64,000 nucleotides of DNA from Aliidiomarina halalkaliphila (GTDB taxonomy: Bacteria > Pseudomonadota > Gammaproteobacteria > Enterobacterales > Alteromonadaceae), in the NCBI RefSeq assembly GCF_007096385.1, contig NZ_VJWL01000001.1, positions 124,001 through 188,000 on the forward strand. The letters run 5' to 3'. The number at the start of each line of letters is the position of its first letter. Position 1 is the first letter of the stretch. Shown one piece after another: positions 1 through 9,941 of this stretch. A program made the position numbers and the translations under genes. Below the pieces are notes generated by a model. The model did not search any database. It worked only from the letters and a program-made list of their open reading frames with translations, and was not told the origin of the DNA.

Positions 1-45
1 CTGAATTAGTGATTGGCTCTGGCATTAACTAAATGGAGTCCCATT

Positions 46-315
46 ATGTCACTAACAGCAGCTCATAAAGCACAAATCGTTTCTGATTTTGCACGCGGTG
101 AAGGCGATACAGGTTCACCTGAAGTTCAGGTAGCCCTGTTAACTGCCCAAATCAACCACTTGCAAGGTCACTTCAAAGAACACAAGCACGACCACCACTC
201 ACGTCGTGGTCTACTACGCATGGTTAGCCAGCGTCGTAAATTGCTGGACTACCTGAAGCGTAAAGACGAAGCGCGCTACGTTGATTTGATTCAGCGTCTA
301 GAACTGCGCCGCTAA
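46..315 (+). CDS. rpsO: 30S ribosomal protein S15
   Basis: Primary 16S rRNA-binding protein of the small-subunit platform; family members also repress their own mRNA. The 89-residue product has the family length and the usual body, including [19 protein letters not shown] near the C-terminus. The ATG at 46 is preferred over in-frame codons further upstream because it gives the standard [10 protein letters not shown] start and a GGAG Shine-Dalgarno 6 bases before it. It precedes pnp, the order found in most gammaproteobacteria, and is closed by its own terminator. Its promoter lies before the window. Confidence 0.97.
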   Translation: MSLTAAHKAQIVSDFARGEGDTGSPEVQVALLTAQINHLQGHFKEHKHDHHSRRGLLRMVSQRRKLLDYLKRKDEARYVDLIQRLELRR

Positions 316-324
316 GCGGTGTTA

Positions 325-354
325 ATAAAGGGGCCTCTGGGCCCCTTTATTTTT
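325..354 (+). terminator. Rho-independent terminator after rpsO
   Basis: An 11-bp perfect stem (ATAAAGGGGCC paired with GGCCCCTTTAT) has a TCTG loop and is followed by a T run. It lies 9 bases after the rpsO stop. As in related bacteria, some read-through into pnp is likely. Confidence 0.9.
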
Positions 355-446
355 ATCAGCAGATATATCCAGCGGGCTTCAACGTATTAGAATTGGATTG
401 AAAACAGCCTGTGTATTGCGATTAAGCAAGAGAATACAGGAAATGG

Positions 447-476
447 TTCTCGCACAGCACAATGATTAGGTATACT
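447..476 (+). promoter_or_regulatory. Possible promoter for pnp
   Basis: TATACT at 471-476 is a good -10 element, but the best -35 (TTCTCG at 447-452, 18-base spacer) is weak. The -10 sits inside a small inverted repeat, GATTAG/CTAATC, at 464-480. The 246-base rpsO-pnp gap otherwise holds only the rpsO terminator and presumably the pnp leader. In E. coli that leader is an RNase III/PNPase autoregulation target; no clear long hairpin was seen here. Confidence 0.35.
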
Positions 477-561
477 AATCGGATAAATTAAAGTAAGTCG
501 TAAAAAAGATGGCCCAGAGAATCAAAGGGCAAAATGTAAGTAAGTTGAAGGAAAAGAAAAC

Positions 562-2670
562 GTGAATCCTATTATTAAGCAATTTAAGTATGGTCAACAC
601 ACTGTGACGTTAGAAACTGGTGCGATTGCGCGTCAGGCGTCAGGTGCAGTAATGGTAAGCATGGATGACACCACAGTATTAGTCTCCGTGGTTGGTAAAA
701 AAGAAGCGCGGGCCGACCAAGATTTCTTCCCGCTCACCGTAAACTATCAAGAGCGTACCTACGCAGCCGGTAAAATTCCTGGCGGGTTCTTTAAGCGTGA
801 AGGGCGTCCTTCTGAAAATGAAACACTCACGAGCCGTTTGATCGATCGTCCGATCCGTCCATTGTTCCCAGAAGGTTTCTACAACGAAGTGCAAGTAGTT
901 GCTACTGTGGTATCACTGAATCCAGAAGTGAACCCAGATATCGTAGCATTGATTGGTACCTCAGCAGCTTTAGCTGTGTCAGGTCTGCCATTTAATGGCC
1001 CTATCGGTGCTGCACGCGTTGGCTTTAGCAATAACGAATATGTGTTGAACCCGACCAAAACTGAACTGGAAAGCTCTGACCTTGACCTCGTGGTTGCAGG
1101 TACTGAAGCGGCCGTTCTTATGGTTGAATCAGAAGCAAATCTTCTTAGTGAAGAAGTGATGTTGGGCGCTGTGATGTATGGTCACGAGCAGCTTCAGGCA
1201 GTGATTTCTGCAGTCAATGAATTTGCTGCAGAAGTGAACACACCGAAGTGGGATTGGCAGCCGGCTGCTAAAAATGAGCCTTTGATTGCTGCAGTAAAAG
1301 CAGCTGCCGAGAGCAAAATCGGTGCCGCTTACATGATTACTGATAAGAGCGAGCGTCGCGATGCGCTGAAAGCTGCTCTGAAAGAAGTAATCGAACAGTT
1401 GAAAGCCGATCACGCTGATTTAGATGAGAAAGAAGTGGGCGATATCTTCCATGATTTCGAATCACAAGTGGTTCGTGGTCGTATTATTGCTGGTGAGCCG
1501 CGGATTGATGGTCGTGAACCAGATATGGTTCGTGGCATCGACGTTGCTACCGGTGTTCTGCCGCGCGTTCATGGTTCTTCTGTGTTTACTCGTGGTGAAA
1601 CCCAAGCGCTTGTGGCCGCTACTTTAGGTACAGAACGTGATGCTCAGAATATTGATGAGATCATGGGTCATCGCACCGACCGCTTTATGCTGCATTATAA
1701 CTTCCCTCCGTACTGCGTGGGTGAAACCGGTATGGTTGGATCGCCGAAGCGTCGTGAAATCGGTCATGGTCGTTTAGCTAAGCGCGGCGTAATGGCAGTG
1801 ATGCCAAGTGCAGATGAATTCCCGTACACCATTCGTGTGGTATCGGAAATCACTGAATCAAACGGTTCAAGCTCAATGGCTTCTGTGTGTGGTACGTCAC
1901 TGGCACTAATGGACGCTGGTGTTCCAATTAAGGCATCTGTGGCTGGTATTGCTATGGGCTTGGTGAAAGAAGGCGATAAGTTTGTCGTTCTGTCGGATAT
2001 CTTGGGTGACGAAGATCACTTAGGCGACATGGACTTTAAAGTAGCGGGAAGCTCAACAGGCGTAACTGCACTGCAAATGGATATTAAAATCGAAGGGATT
2101 ACCAAAGACATCATGCAACAAGCATTGGCTCAGGCCAAAGCTGCGCGTTTGCACATTTTGTCGGTAATGGACCAAGCGATTAGCACGGCTCGTGACGACG
2201 TCTCTGATTTCGCTCCTCGTTTCCACATCATGAAAATCAACCCAGAGAAGATTCGTGATGTGATCGGTAAAGGCGGCGCGGTGATTCGTGAACTGACTGA
2301 GTCGACGGGCACCACGATTGAAATCGATGATGACGGTACGATTAAGATTGCTGCTACCGATGACGCCTCTGCGCAGAATGCGGTGAAACGCATTGAAGCA
2401 CTCACCGCAGAAGTAGAAGTAGGTCGCATCTACGAAGGTAAAGTTGCACGTATCGTTGATTTCGGTGCCTTTGTAACTGTACTTCCAGGCAAAGATGGTT
2501 TGGTTCACATTTCACAAATTAGCGATAAGCGTGTGGAAGATGTGAACGATTACTTGTCGGTTGGTCAGGTTGTGAACGTAAAAGTTCTGGAAATTGATCG
2601 TCAGGGCCGTGTGCGTTTGAGCATGAAAGAAGCACAAGAAACGCCAGAAGAGACTACCTCAGAAGAGTAA
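562..2670 (+). CDS. pnp: Polyribonucleotide nucleotidyltransferase (PNPase)
   Basis: Phosphorolytic 3'-to-5' exoribonuclease and a degradosome component. The 702-residue product is close to the E. coli length. The order is first RNase PH domain (about 10-145), helical linker domain, second RNase PH domain (about 320-460), a KH domain with the loop [14 protein letters not shown] (about 565-580), and a C-terminal S1 domain (about 620-690). The N-terminus [19 protein letters not shown] is classical. The start is a GTG, preceded by GAAGG with about 10 bases of spacing. It lies between rpsO and nlpI as in enterobacteria. Confidence 0.97.
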   Translation: MNPIIKQFKYGQHTVTLETGAIARQASGAVMVSMDDTTVLVSVVGKKEARADQDFFPLTVNYQERTYAAGKIPGGFFKREGRPSENETLTSRLIDRPIRPLFPEGFYNEVQVVATVVSLNPEVNPDIVALIGTSAALAVSGLPFNGPIGAARVGFSNNEYVLNPTKTELESSDLDLVVAGTEAAVLMVESEANLLSEEVMLGAVMYGHEQLQAVISAVNEFAAEVNTPKWDWQPAAKNEPLIAAVKAAAESKIGAAYMITDKSERRDALKAALKEVIEQLKADHADLDEKEVGDIFHDFESQVVRGRIIAGEPRIDGREPDMVRGIDVATGVLPRVHGSSVFTRGETQALVAATLGTERDAQNIDEIMGHRTDRFMLHYNFPPYCVGETGMVGSPKRREIGHGRLAKRGVMAVMPSADEFPYTIRVVSEITESNGSSSMASVCGTSLALMDAGVPIKASVAGIAMGLVKEGDKFVVLSDILGDEDHLGDMDFKVAGSSTGVTALQMDIKIEGITKDIMQQALAQAKAARLHILSVMDQAISTARDDVSDFAPRFHIMKINPEKIRDVIGKGGAVIRELTESTGTTIEIDDDGTIKIAATDDASAQNAVKRIEALTAEVEVGRIYEGKVARIVDFGAFVTVLPGKDGLVHISQISDKRVEDVNDYLSVGQVVNVKVLEIDRQGRVRLSMKEAQETPEETTSEE

Positions 2671-2692
2671 GTCACTTGAGCAAGTACCTACG

Positions 2693-2723
2693 GAATGGCT
2701 GTCTGCGGACAGCCATTTTTTTT
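2693..2723 (+). terminator. Rho-independent terminator after pnp
   Basis: ATGGCTGTC and GACAGCCAT form a 9-bp stem with a TGCG loop followed by eight T residues. It begins about 20 bases after the pnp stop. An open reading frame running through it into the next gene is not the real start of that gene. Confidence 0.9.
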
Positions 2724-2787
2724 GCCTCTTTGCCGCAAGGCACGGATGTGGTGTAATAAGAAATATCCAAGGCAGTGGGAGTGGCAC

Positions 2788-3711
2788 GTGAACCGAATGA
2801 TTCGTACGTTAAGTTTTGGCGGGATAGCCCTTTTTCTTTTATCGGCATGTACAGTTACGCCTGACGCGCCAACCGAGCCCGAAGTGGTGGAGTCTGCTCA
2901 TGATTACCATGGTAGCGAACCGCAACTTTTCTTGGTTGAGCCATTAGCGGCCGATCAGAACTTAGAAATTGAGCTACTGCAGCTCACCGAACTCCTCTAC
3001 AAAGCTGATCTGGATGACGAGCAACGGGCGCAATTACTGCATCATCGCGCCATGACCTTTGATTATTTGGGCTTGCCGACACTGGCATTAGTGGATATCA
3101 ATCAGGCGCTTGAGTTAAAACCCGCCATGGCGGAAGCTTATCACTCGTTGGGAATTTATTATTCACAAGCGGGTGAATATCAGGCGGCATTTGAAGCCTT
3201 TGATAGCGTGATTGAATTGCAGTCGGATCATGAATATGTGTATTTAAACCGTGGCTTAGCGGCTTATTACAACGGTCAATTTGAGTTAGCGCTGAGCGAT
3301 TTCGCCGACTATTACTTCCAGAATCCTGCGGATCCATTTCGCGTGATTTGGTATTACTTTGCGGCGTGGGAGATAAATCCGGGTCGGGCGTTTGAGCAGC
3401 TGAATGAACAATGGGAAGCAGCTAATGCTGATCCCTGGGGCCAAAAAATATTGGAATTTCTTGTCGGTGAAATCGATTCTGACACGCTCATTATGTACGC
3501 CTTCGAGAATGCTGAAGATCGACGCATGCTGACCTATCAACTCTGTGAAGCCTATTTCTACATGGGCAAGGTTGCCGCGATGAACGGGCAGCACTATCAG
3601 GCCATGAACTATTTTAAACTAACGCTTGCCACGAATGTTTATCCTTACTTGGAGCATCGTTATGCGCGCACGGAGCTAAATAATATCCGTGACCTCCTCC
3701 GTTCCCCATAA
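2788..3711 (+). CDS. nlpI: NlpI-like TPR lipoprotein
   Basis: Outer-membrane lipoprotein of the NlpI family. In E. coli NlpI is an adaptor bringing peptidoglycan hydrolases to the protease Prc. The 307-residue product starts with a short basic stretch, a hydrophobic segment and the lipobox LLSAC (Cys about residue 20). TPR-type helical repeats follow, for example MAEAYHSLGIYYSQAGEYQA. The GTG at 2788 is chosen because GGGAG lies 5 bases before it; the ATG at 2797 is the alternative. An ATG far upstream at 2695 lies within the pnp terminator and is rejected. Position after pnp matches enterobacterial nlpI. The last 23 bases overlap the next gene, which suggests coupled translation. Confidence 0.88.
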   Translation: MNRMIRTLSFGGIALFLLSACTVTPDAPTEPEVVESAHDYHGSEPQLFLVEPLAADQNLEIELLQLTELLYKADLDDEQRAQLLHHRAMTFDYLGLPTLALVDINQALELKPAMAEAYHSLGIYYSQAGEYQAAFEAFDSVIELQSDHEYVYLNRGLAAYYNGQFELALSDFADYYFQNPADPFRVIWYYFAAWEINPGRAFEQLNEQWEAANADPWGQKILEFLVGEIDSDTLIMYAFENAEDRRMLTYQLCEAYFYMGKVAAMNGQHYQAMNYFKLTLATNVYPYLEHRYARTELNNIRDLLRSP

Positions 3712-4597
3712 AGGCCCCACCCGCGTTTGGTGGCACACATTAGCAAAACTCAGCGCACTGGTACTTGCCGGTGCGGCTTTATTGTTGCCATGGTGGCGGC
3801 ATAGTGAGAACGCTATCCCCGTAATGGACGAAAGTGCATTACCTGGGCCCACACCGTTATTAACACAAGAACGAAAAGCCTGCCTGTTTGATGTGCATGT
3901 GATGGGGGCCTTACATCTCGAATCCGAGCTATCAACCCGATTGCAATTCGTTCAAGAAAATTTCGATCCCCAGATACTTCCATTTTGTGCGGTACTCTTT
4001 CCTCAGCGCTATCAGGAGAATTGCGTAGAAACGAACGGGCACGTGTATTGCGAAGATATAGGCGTAGAAGAGCCGCATGCTATTGCAATGGTCATTACGG
4101 GGGATAACTTAGCTCAGACCCGCAATGGAATTATCTATGCACCTCGGCGTGCGACAGGCTTGCTCCTGCAACATGAACTTGGGCATGCGTTGGGATTGGC
4201 GGATGAATATGCCATGCGTCCTGAGTTGGCCAAAGCCTTCTGTGGCGGCAATTACCGGTTTGAAGCGTTGAATATCGTATTCACCTCATCGCGTGAGCTG
4301 TCTGAGGAAAACTACCAGGACTTACGTGCGCGCTTGCCATGGAAAGATTATCTAACCACGGAAATTGCTCAAGAAACGGAGAATGGACAGTGGCTATTAG
4401 GCTCGGTTGCTGATCATCGCGACGCGGTTGGCTTATATCCGGCAGAGACCTGCACTTATGGTCCGGGGTACGCGTGGAAGCCTGTGGCAGAGAAAACGTT
4501 TATGGAGCAGCATGAGATTGGCAGTGTACCTACGCTGTATTTAAAACTCATTCGGGATCGACTGCATAACGAGCAAAATAAAAGCGCCTCAAATTGA
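3689..4597 (+). CDS. Membrane-anchored zinc metallopeptidase, M64/metzincin-like
   Basis: A predicted protease of 302 residues. One hydrophobic segment (about residues 18-35) anchors or exports it. The extended zinc motif HELGHALGLADEY (about residues 162-174) supplies two histidines and a catalytic glutamate. Downstream GLYPAETCTYG and a KTFMEQHE segment resemble the C-terminal part of IgA-peptidase (M64) proteins, where a Met lies under the zinc site. At least six cysteines fit an oxidising compartment. The GTG start lies inside nlpI, and the stop codon is built into the terminator hairpin. Family assignment beyond zinc protease is by eye. A role in envelope proteolysis together with NlpI is inference. 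Confidence 0.72.
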   Translation: MTSSVPHKGPTRVWWHTLAKLSALVLAGAALLLPWWRHSENAIPVMDESALPGPTPLLTQERKACLFDVHVMGALHLESELSTRLQFVQENFDPQILPFCAVLFPQRYQENCVETNGHVYCEDIGVEEPHAIAMVITGDNLAQTRNGIIYAPRRATGLLLQHELGHALGLADEYAMRPELAKAFCGGNYRFEALNIVFTSSRELSEENYQDLRARLPWKDYLTTEIAQETENGQWLLGSVADHRDAVGLYPAETCTYGPGYAWKPVAEKTFMEQHEIGSVPTLYLKLIRDRLHNEQNKSASN

Positions 4598-4609
4598 GGC
4601 GCTTTTTTG
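4581..4609. terminator. Bidirectional terminator between convergent genes
   Basis: AAGCGCCTC and GAGGCGCTT form the stem, flanked by an A-rich stretch on the left and a T6 run on the right. It can therefore serve the zinc protease gene on the plus strand and the S9 peptidase gene on the minus strand. The plus-strand stop codon lies in the hairpin. Confidence 0.85.
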
Positions 4610-4626
4610 TAATAGCACCAGCAATG

Positions 4627-7062
4627 CTATTCGTTGCTGTCTGTGTCAGCGTGCTTCACAAATTCATCGAGCCATTCCACAGTTTCCCACAGCATATGTA
4701 ACACACTTTCGCGTGCACGATAGCCATGAGATTCAAGTGGTAACATCACGAGACGGGTAATACCGCCGTTCCCTTTAATGGCTTGGTACATACGTTCGCT
4801 TTGCATCGGGAACGTCCCCGAGTTGTTATCTTCGGCACCATGAATCAATAACAGCGGGGTTTTGATTTGGTGTGCTGAGAAAAACGGTGACATCCGCTGA
4901 TACAGTGCAGGATCATCCCAAATCGTTCGTTCTTCACGCTGGAAGCCAAATGGCGTCAGCGAGCGGTTATACGCACCGCTTCTAGCAATACCTGCTTGGA
5001 ACAAGTCACTATGGGCAAGTACGTTTGCGGTCATAAAGGCACCGTAACTATGACCGCCGAGGGCAACTCGCTTCGGATCCGTGACACCGCGCTCAACACC
5101 CGCGTTGATTGCAGCTTGAGAGTTCATGATGAGCTGCTCAATAAAGGTATCATTAGGTAACTGATCACCTTCACCGACAATGGGCATGGTGGCGTTGTCG
5201 AGCACTGCATAGCCTTGGGTTGCTAAGAACTGCGGACGCCAGTAGCTAATACGATTGAACTCATATGGAGAGCCACTTACTTGAGCCGCGGCGGCCGAGC
5301 TTCTGAACTCCCGAGGATAAGCCCAAATAATGGTCGGTAATGGACCATCGCGCTCTGCATCGTAGCCCGCAGGAAGGAACAACGTGGCCGACATTGAAAG
5401 CCCGTCTTCACGCTCATAATGCACCAGCTCACGACTAATTCCTAAGGTTTCCGGCATTGGATGCGGCGTTGAAGTGAGCGCACTAATACGATCGTCGTTG
5501 AGATCGCGAATATAGAAATCCGGCGGACTATCAATGGATTCTCGTTGCGTTAAGAAGCGGCCTGATGCGTAGTCTAGTGCAGCAATAGGGCGCTCAAAAT
5601 AGGGCGACTCAGAGCGCCATAATCGCTCGGTATCACCACTGGTGAGATGACGACGGTCAATAAAGGGACGGTCGCCTTCGTCGGACGCGCCAGTACCCGT
5701 CAATACAATGTGTTCGTCATCAATTAACAGCACCGTACGTCCATCGACACGAGTCGTTAGTGGTGTGCCTGGGTCGTTGTAACTATCTTCCCAAGAACGT
5801 TCCCACACGAGCTGTGGTTCAGCGTCACCGTCGGGACTAATGCGCCATACACGCTCTTCACGGTCAGCCCACCAGCGTTCCCACACGAGGGCAGTTTCGC
5901 CATCAGCAGCGAGAAGACGCGCGTAGCGGTAGCTTAAATCTAGAAGGTGCGTAGGTTCGTCTGCGAAAGGTGCGGCGAGCTGGTAGAGACGGTCACGCAC
6001 ATCACTTTCGGCACGCGGGTCACCACCATCGGCTGCTTCTGCCCATACTAAAGTGGCATCGGCATCATTACGCCAAGAAATGCTGCGACGGCTATCCACT
6101 ACGGCATCGAAACCAATAGGCAAGTTATCCGCAAGGGGCTGGTCGACCACTTCGTATAACGTATTACCGGCAAGGTCGACAACCCGCGTGGTGCGGGCAA
6201 AACGGAACTGCGGCACCGCATAAGAATAAGGGCGCTGAAGCTCGGTTTTTAGAACGTAGGTATCATTGGGAGACAAATCAACTGAGTTGAATACACCCGG
6301 AGAACCAATCATATCTACATCGCCATTGCGATGGATACGCGCCACTTGACTGCTGAAATAATAATCGAACAGCGCTTCATCGTGCTCGTCCGCAAGCAAA
6401 TCCTGATAGGTGCGTGCCGGTGCCGTGCGCCCGCGCGTTTCGGTGATAACCGGCGCCGCTGGAACAGCTGGGCGCTGCGGTGCATCGCCTCGCTCTGGAT
6501 TGACAAGAGTGACTAAAATACTTTGCGAGTCTGAGCTCCAATGAAGATTGGTGCCCCAGACGTTATTGAGCGGCAACGGCGACCATTGTTGCGCGCGTCC
6601 AGCAGCGATATCGATATGCCACAGGGTGGCTTGCTCGTCTTCCATCTGCACGAAGGCGATGGATTGACCATTGGGGGACCAGGACACGCCAATGGCGCGT
6701 AAATCACTAGGCAGGCCTTGAATACGACGCTGGCTGCCGTCGTCGGTTGCTAATAAGCGAAAGCCCGAAATATAACGTGCTTGGCTTGTGGTGTTATTTG
6801 CAGGATTGATTCGGCGTCCAGCGAGGCGATATTCTGGTGCCGCTAAATCGCGCAGCGTAGGTAATGCAGGAAAATCGAGAATGAGCAGGAACTCGCCACC
6901 AGGGCTAAGATTGGCCCCTGGCGCAGGCGCTGCATCTACGATATCGATAATTTCATTGGCAGGCTCTTGGTAACCAATACTGACGGGGTTGGCCCAGGCC
7001 AGTGCAGGTAAACAAAAAGCGAGGCCAATCCAGCGGCTCCATTGCCGAATGACTGTGCGCAT
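4627..7062 (-). CDS. Exported S9-family peptidase (prolyl oligopeptidase type)
   Basis: Serine peptidase of 811 residues. An N-terminal signal peptide (MRTVIRQWSRW... ending LAWA, about residue 24) sends it to the periplasm or surface. Residues about 30-520 form a TolB/WD40-like beta-propeller. The last 260 residues are an alpha/beta hydrolase with the nucleophile motif GGHSYGAF, the acid region LLIHGAEDNNSG and the histidine in ESHGYRA. It resembles the glutamyl-endopeptidase-like S9 subgroup, whose members digest oligopeptides. The gene follows lipA in the same direction but is separated from it by a hairpin with a T7 run that covers its Shine-Dalgarno. Confidence 0.9.
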   Translation of the reverse strand: MRTVIRQWSRWIGLAFCLPALAWANPVSIGYQEPANEIIDIVDAAPAPGANLSPGGEFLLILDFPALPTLRDLAAPEYRLAGRRINPANNTTSQARYISGFRLLATDDGSQRRIQGLPSDLRAIGVSWSPNGQSIAFVQMEDEQATLWHIDIAAGRAQQWSPLPLNNVWGTNLHWSSDSQSILVTLVNPERGDAPQRPAVPAAPVITETRGRTAPARTYQDLLADEHDEALFDYYFSSQVARIHRNGDVDMIGSPGVFNSVDLSPNDTYVLKTELQRPYSYAVPQFRFARTTRVVDLAGNTLYEVVDQPLADNLPIGFDAVVDSRRSISWRNDADATLVWAEAADGGDPRAESDVRDRLYQLAAPFADEPTHLLDLSYRYARLLAADGETALVWERWWADREERVWRISPDGDAEPQLVWERSWEDSYNDPGTPLTTRVDGRTVLLIDDEHIVLTGTGASDEGDRPFIDRRHLTSGDTERLWRSESPYFERPIAALDYASGRFLTQRESIDSPPDFYIRDLNDDRISALTSTPHPMPETLGISRELVHYEREDGLSMSATLFLPAGYDAERDGPLPTIIWAYPREFRSSAAAAQVSGSPYEFNRISYWRPQFLATQGYAVLDNATMPIVGEGDQLPNDTFIEQLIMNSQAAINAGVERGVTDPKRVALGGHSYGAFMTANVLAHSDLFQAGIARSGAYNRSLTPFGFQREERTIWDDPALYQRMSPFFSAHQIKTPLLLIHGAEDNNSGTFPMQSERMYQAIKGNGGITRLVMLPLESHGYRARESVLHMLWETVEWLDEFVKHADTDSNE

Positions 7063-7115
7063 AAAAAAAGCTCCATGGTTTGAATGTTTGTCTCATCAAA
7101 ACCTGAATGGAGCTT
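7063..7115 (-). terminator. Long hairpin with T run directly before the S9 peptidase start
   Basis: On the minus strand AAGCTCCAT (7115-7107) pairs with ATGGAGCTT (7076-7068). The inner GGTTT/AAACC and ATG/CAT segments extend the stem imperfectly, and seven T residues follow. The T run ends at the peptidase ATG. The GGAG in the 3' arm is also the best Shine-Dalgarno for that ATG (8-base spacing). The element is probably the terminator or attenuator of the lipB-lipA unit. Confidence 0.75.
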
Positions 7116-7155
7116 AATATCCAGTAAAATGCGACCACTGGGCCGTAAGGATCGA

Positions 7156-8121
7156 CTACTTTACCTCAATGCCTGCTGCTTGCAGATCCGCATGGTACGA
7201 TGAACGTACTAGGGGGCCTGACGCTGCTTGGGTGAATCCCATTTTATCGGCTTCGCGTTTAAACATAGCGAACTCGTCTGGGGTCACGTAGCGTGCCACT
7301 TTAATGTGGTGGCGACTTGGCTGCAAATACTGGCCAATGGTCAGCATATCCACATTATGACGGCGTAAATCTTCCATCACTTCTAGGATCTCTTCATTGG
7401 TTTCACCGAGGCCAACCATGAGTCCCGACTTGGTACGAACATCTGGGCGGCGCTCTTTGTATTTGGCTAGAAGGTCTAATGACCACTGGTAATTTGCACC
7501 AGGGCGCGCGGCTTTATACAAACGCGGAACTGTTTCGAGGTTGTGGTTAAACACATCCGGTGCTTCCGCTTCTAAAATATCCAAAGCAATATTCATTCGG
7601 CCACGAAAATCAGGGACCAGCACTTCTACTTTGATATCTGGAGTATGGGCACGTATTTCTCGAATACAATCGGCAAAGTGTTGTGCTCCGCCATCACGAA
7701 GGTCGTCACGATCTACTGAAGTAACCACCACGTAACGTACGCCCATATCATGAATGGTGAGGCCAAGCTTTTTCGCTTCGTCTGGATCCGGCGGCAATGG
7801 CCGACCATGAGCTACGTCGCAGAACGGGCAGCGGCGTGTACAGATCGCCCCCAAAATCATAAAGGTTGCAGTACCGTGGTTAAAACACTCCGGTAGGTTA
7901 GGGCAGCTTGCTTCTTCGCACACAGAATGCAAGCCGTGCTTGCGCATGGCCTTTTTGATGTGATCAATCTTTTCTGTCGAAGCTGGCAGTTTCACTTTGA
8001 GCCATTCTGGTTTGCGCAGCATTTCTTCCCGTTCAGTCGGTACGACTTTCACAGGAATGAGCGACATCTTATCTGCATCACGGAGTTTTACTCCGGCTTC
8101 AATGTTGGCACTTTTAGACAT
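7156..8121 (-). CDS. lipA: Lipoyl synthase
   Basis: Radical SAM enzyme that inserts two sulfurs into octanoyl groups on lipoyl domains. The 321-residue form starting at 8121 ([10 protein letters not shown]) matches the E. coli length and N-terminus. A TTG 30 bases upstream would lengthen it and is rejected. The auxiliary cluster cysteines are in [12 protein letters not shown], and the radical SAM CxxxCxxC is in CTRRCPFC. The start overlaps the end of lipB by 8 bases, so the two are probably translationally coupled. It acts after LipB in the same pathway. Confidence 0.97.
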   Translation of the reverse strand: MSKSANIEAGVKLRDADKMSLIPVKVVPTEREEMLRKPEWLKVKLPASTEKIDHIKKAMRKHGLHSVCEEASCPNLPECFNHGTATFMILGAICTRRCPFCDVAHGRPLPPDPDEAKKLGLTIHDMGVRYVVVTSVDRDDLRDGGAQHFADCIREIRAHTPDIKVEVLVPDFRGRMNIALDILEAEAPDVFNHNLETVPRLYKAARPGANYQWSLDLLAKYKERRPDVRTKSGLMVGLGETNEEILEVMEDLRRHNVDMLTIGQYLQPSRHHIKVARYVTPDEFAMFKREADKMGFTQAASGPLVRSSYHADLQAAGIEVK

Positions 8122-8767
8122 AGGCTTCAGGAAGTCCTGTAGTTGCTTCAATTTCAGAGTAACTTAGCAGTTGTGCAAAGGTTGCTGTCACCTTAGTGGC
8201 GGCCTCTGCGACCGATGTTGGTCCGCCATGGCTCGCGGTTTGAGTCATAATCATACCTGCATAACCACAGGGATTAATGCGTTGAAATGGTGATAAGTCC
8301 ATATTCACGTTAAGGGCTAAACCGTGAAATGAACAACCTCGTCGGATCCGTAATCCGAGCGAACACACCTTTTCAGGGCCAATATACACACCCGGCGCAT
8401 CAGGTCGTGGCGCTGCCTTTACACCATATTCTGCTAAAACGTCGACAATGGTGTTTTCGATCGCGGTGACTAGCTCCCGAACACCCATTTTACGTCGGCG
8501 AATATCAAGCATAAAGTATACCACGAGCTGGCCTGGACCGTGATAGGTCACCTGACCGCCTCGATCCACGGGGACGACAGGGATATCTCCCGGCGCAAGT
8601 AAATGCTCTTCTTTACCAGCTTGGCCTTGGGTAAACACCGGTGGATGTTCAACCACCCACAACTCATCCGCGGCACTTTCATTCCGCTCGTCGGTAAAAG
8701 CTTGCATCGCACGCCATACAGGCTCGTATGGCATATTATGGAGTTCACGGATGATTAACTTGTTCAT
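8114..8767 (-). CDS. lipB: Octanoyl-[ACP]:protein N-octanoyltransferase
   Basis: Transfers octanoate from acyl carrier protein to lipoyl domains, the first step of endogenous lipoate synthesis. The 217-residue product carries [12 protein letters not shown] (69-80), the catalytic Lys133 in [10 protein letters not shown] and the catalytic Cys167 in NPCGYAGM. The start at 8767 gives the normal N-terminus. The upstream neighbour ybeD and downstream lipA repeat the enterobacterial dacA-ybeD-lipB-lipA order. A TATACT lies just before the ATG but has no convincing -35. Confidence 0.96.
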   Translation of the reverse strand: MNKLIIRELHNMPYEPVWRAMQAFTDERNESAADELWVVEHPPVFTQGQAGKEEHLLAPGDIPVVPVDRGGQVTYHGPGQLVVYFMLDIRRRKMGVRELVTAIENTIVDVLAEYGVKAAPRPDAPGVYIGPEKVCSLGLRIRRGCSFHGLALNVNMDLSPFQRINPCGYAGMIMTQTASHGGPTSVAEAATKVTATFAQLLSYSEIEATTGLPEAYV

Positions 8768-8821
8768 AGGCTAAGTATACTGTGATTTTGTTGTGACTAC
8801 ACCGGATAAACCGTATGGTTT

Positions 8822-9085
8822 TTAGAGAACGTAACGAACGTCGTCGATGTTGGATAAAGCGCGATATAAGGTTTCAATGTGTTGTTTGCTAACCACAACC
8901 ACGGAAACCGACACAGAATAATAATTGCCTTTGCTAGACGGGCGCACTTCTGGAGTGTAATCACCCGGTGCATGTTCTTGAACCACCTCAATGATTTGGT
9001 CGGCCAGCTGTTCTGTTGCCAATCCCATCACTTTAAAGCGAAAATCACAGGGAAAATCGAGAAGCTCATCAAATTTGGTTTTCAT
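8822..9085 (-). CDS. ybeD: YbeD family protein (UPF0250/DUF493)
   Basis: Small cytoplasmic protein of 87 residues with an ACT-like fold; the biochemical function is not established. The sequence has the family hallmarks [11 protein letters not shown] near the N-terminus and [13 protein letters not shown] in the middle. It overlaps the preceding dat gene by 17 bases and lies between dacA/dat and lipB. A regulatory role in lipoate metabolism has been guessed from this context but cannot be read from the sequence. Confidence 0.93.
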   Translation of the reverse strand: MKTKFDELLDFPCDFRFKVMGLATEQLADQIIEVVQEHAPGDYTPEVRPSSKGNYYSVSVSVVVVSKQHIETLYRALSNIDDVRYVL

Positions 9086-9941
9086 GGACTACCTTCGGGT
9101 GCGTCGCTTGCGGGCGACTTTGTCTAAAATACTGAATTAATTGCTGGGTGATCGGACCGGTTTCACCGGATCCAATGGTTTGCTCGCTCACCATGGCAAC
9201 TGGCAGAATTTCTCGTGTTGAGCTAGCAAGGAAACATTCATCGGCATCGTAGAGTTCAGCAATAGAAAATGCGCGTTCTTCAACGCTAATGCCATTATCC
9301 CGTGCAAGGGTAAGAATCCAGTCACGGGTGATGCCAGCGAGGATCAAAGTATCTGCGGGAGCGGTAATTAGCGTATTGTTTTTTACAATAAAATAATTAC
9401 AGGTCGCACCTTCGGTGATGCGTCCGGCACGATGCATCAGAGGTTCTGCAGTACCATCTTGCGCTGCCGCCAGCTTACCCATGATGTTACCTAATAAGCT
9501 GATACTCTTGATGTCGCAGCGTAACCAACGGTTATCTTCGAGCAAAGATACACGCACGGGTGTCGGCTCACCACTGGGTGGCGTAAATGGGCTGAGAGTC
9601 GCAAACACAGTGGGTGTTAAATCGTTAGCTGGCAAGTGAGAACGCGGGAACTCTTCGCCGCGGGTGATGTGGATATACAACACACCGCTACCCTCGGGAA
9701 TATTGTCACTTAATGCATCGATCACCTGTAGCCACTCAGCTCGAGGTATGGGCATTGGGATAGAGACAGCATGCAAGCTACGTTCAAGACGGGCCATGTG
9801 CTCGTCAAATAAAAACGGTTGCCCCGCATATATCGGTACTACTTCATAAATGCCGTCCCCAAACAAAAATCCCCGATCAAACACGGAGATTTTTGCTTGG
9901 TCCGCGGGCACAACGTGCCCGTTTAACCAGAGTTTATTCAT
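9069..9941 (-). CDS. dat: D-amino-acid aminotransferase-like class IV PLP enzyme
   Basis: Fold-type IV aminotransferase of 290 residues. [17 protein letters not shown] (about 22-38) is the typical N-terminal signature. The PLP-binding lysine is expected in the [14 protein letters not shown] region, and the glutamate in [12 protein letters not shown] follows. Such enzymes interconvert D-alanine and D-glutamate and could supply cell-wall D-amino acids. That fits its place directly after dacA, with a 4-base overlap. Branched-chain or aminodeoxychorismate activity cannot be excluded from sequence alone. Confidence 0.85.
   Translation of the reverse strand: MNKLWLNGHVVPADQAKISVFDRGFLFGDGIYEVVPIYAGQPFLFDEHMARLERSLHAVSIPMPIPRAEWLQVIDALSDNIPEGSGVLYIHITRGEEFPRSHLPANDLTPTVFATLSPFTPPSGEPTPVRVSLLEDNRWLRCDIKSISLLGNIMGKLAAAQDGTAEPLMHRAGRITEGATCNYFIVKNNTLITAPADTLILAGITRDWILTLARDNGISVEERAFSIAELYDADECFLASSTREILPVAMVSEQTIGSGETGPITQQLIQYFRQSRPQATHPKVVHENQI

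Noticed and set aside
2053-2508. 151-codon frame opposite pnp
   Set aside because: Antisense of the KH/S1 region of pnp; no independent support.
8768-8784. TATACT just before lipB as a promoter
   Set aside because: No -35 at proper spacing, and transcription would start almost at the ATG; more likely chance in an AT-rich gap.
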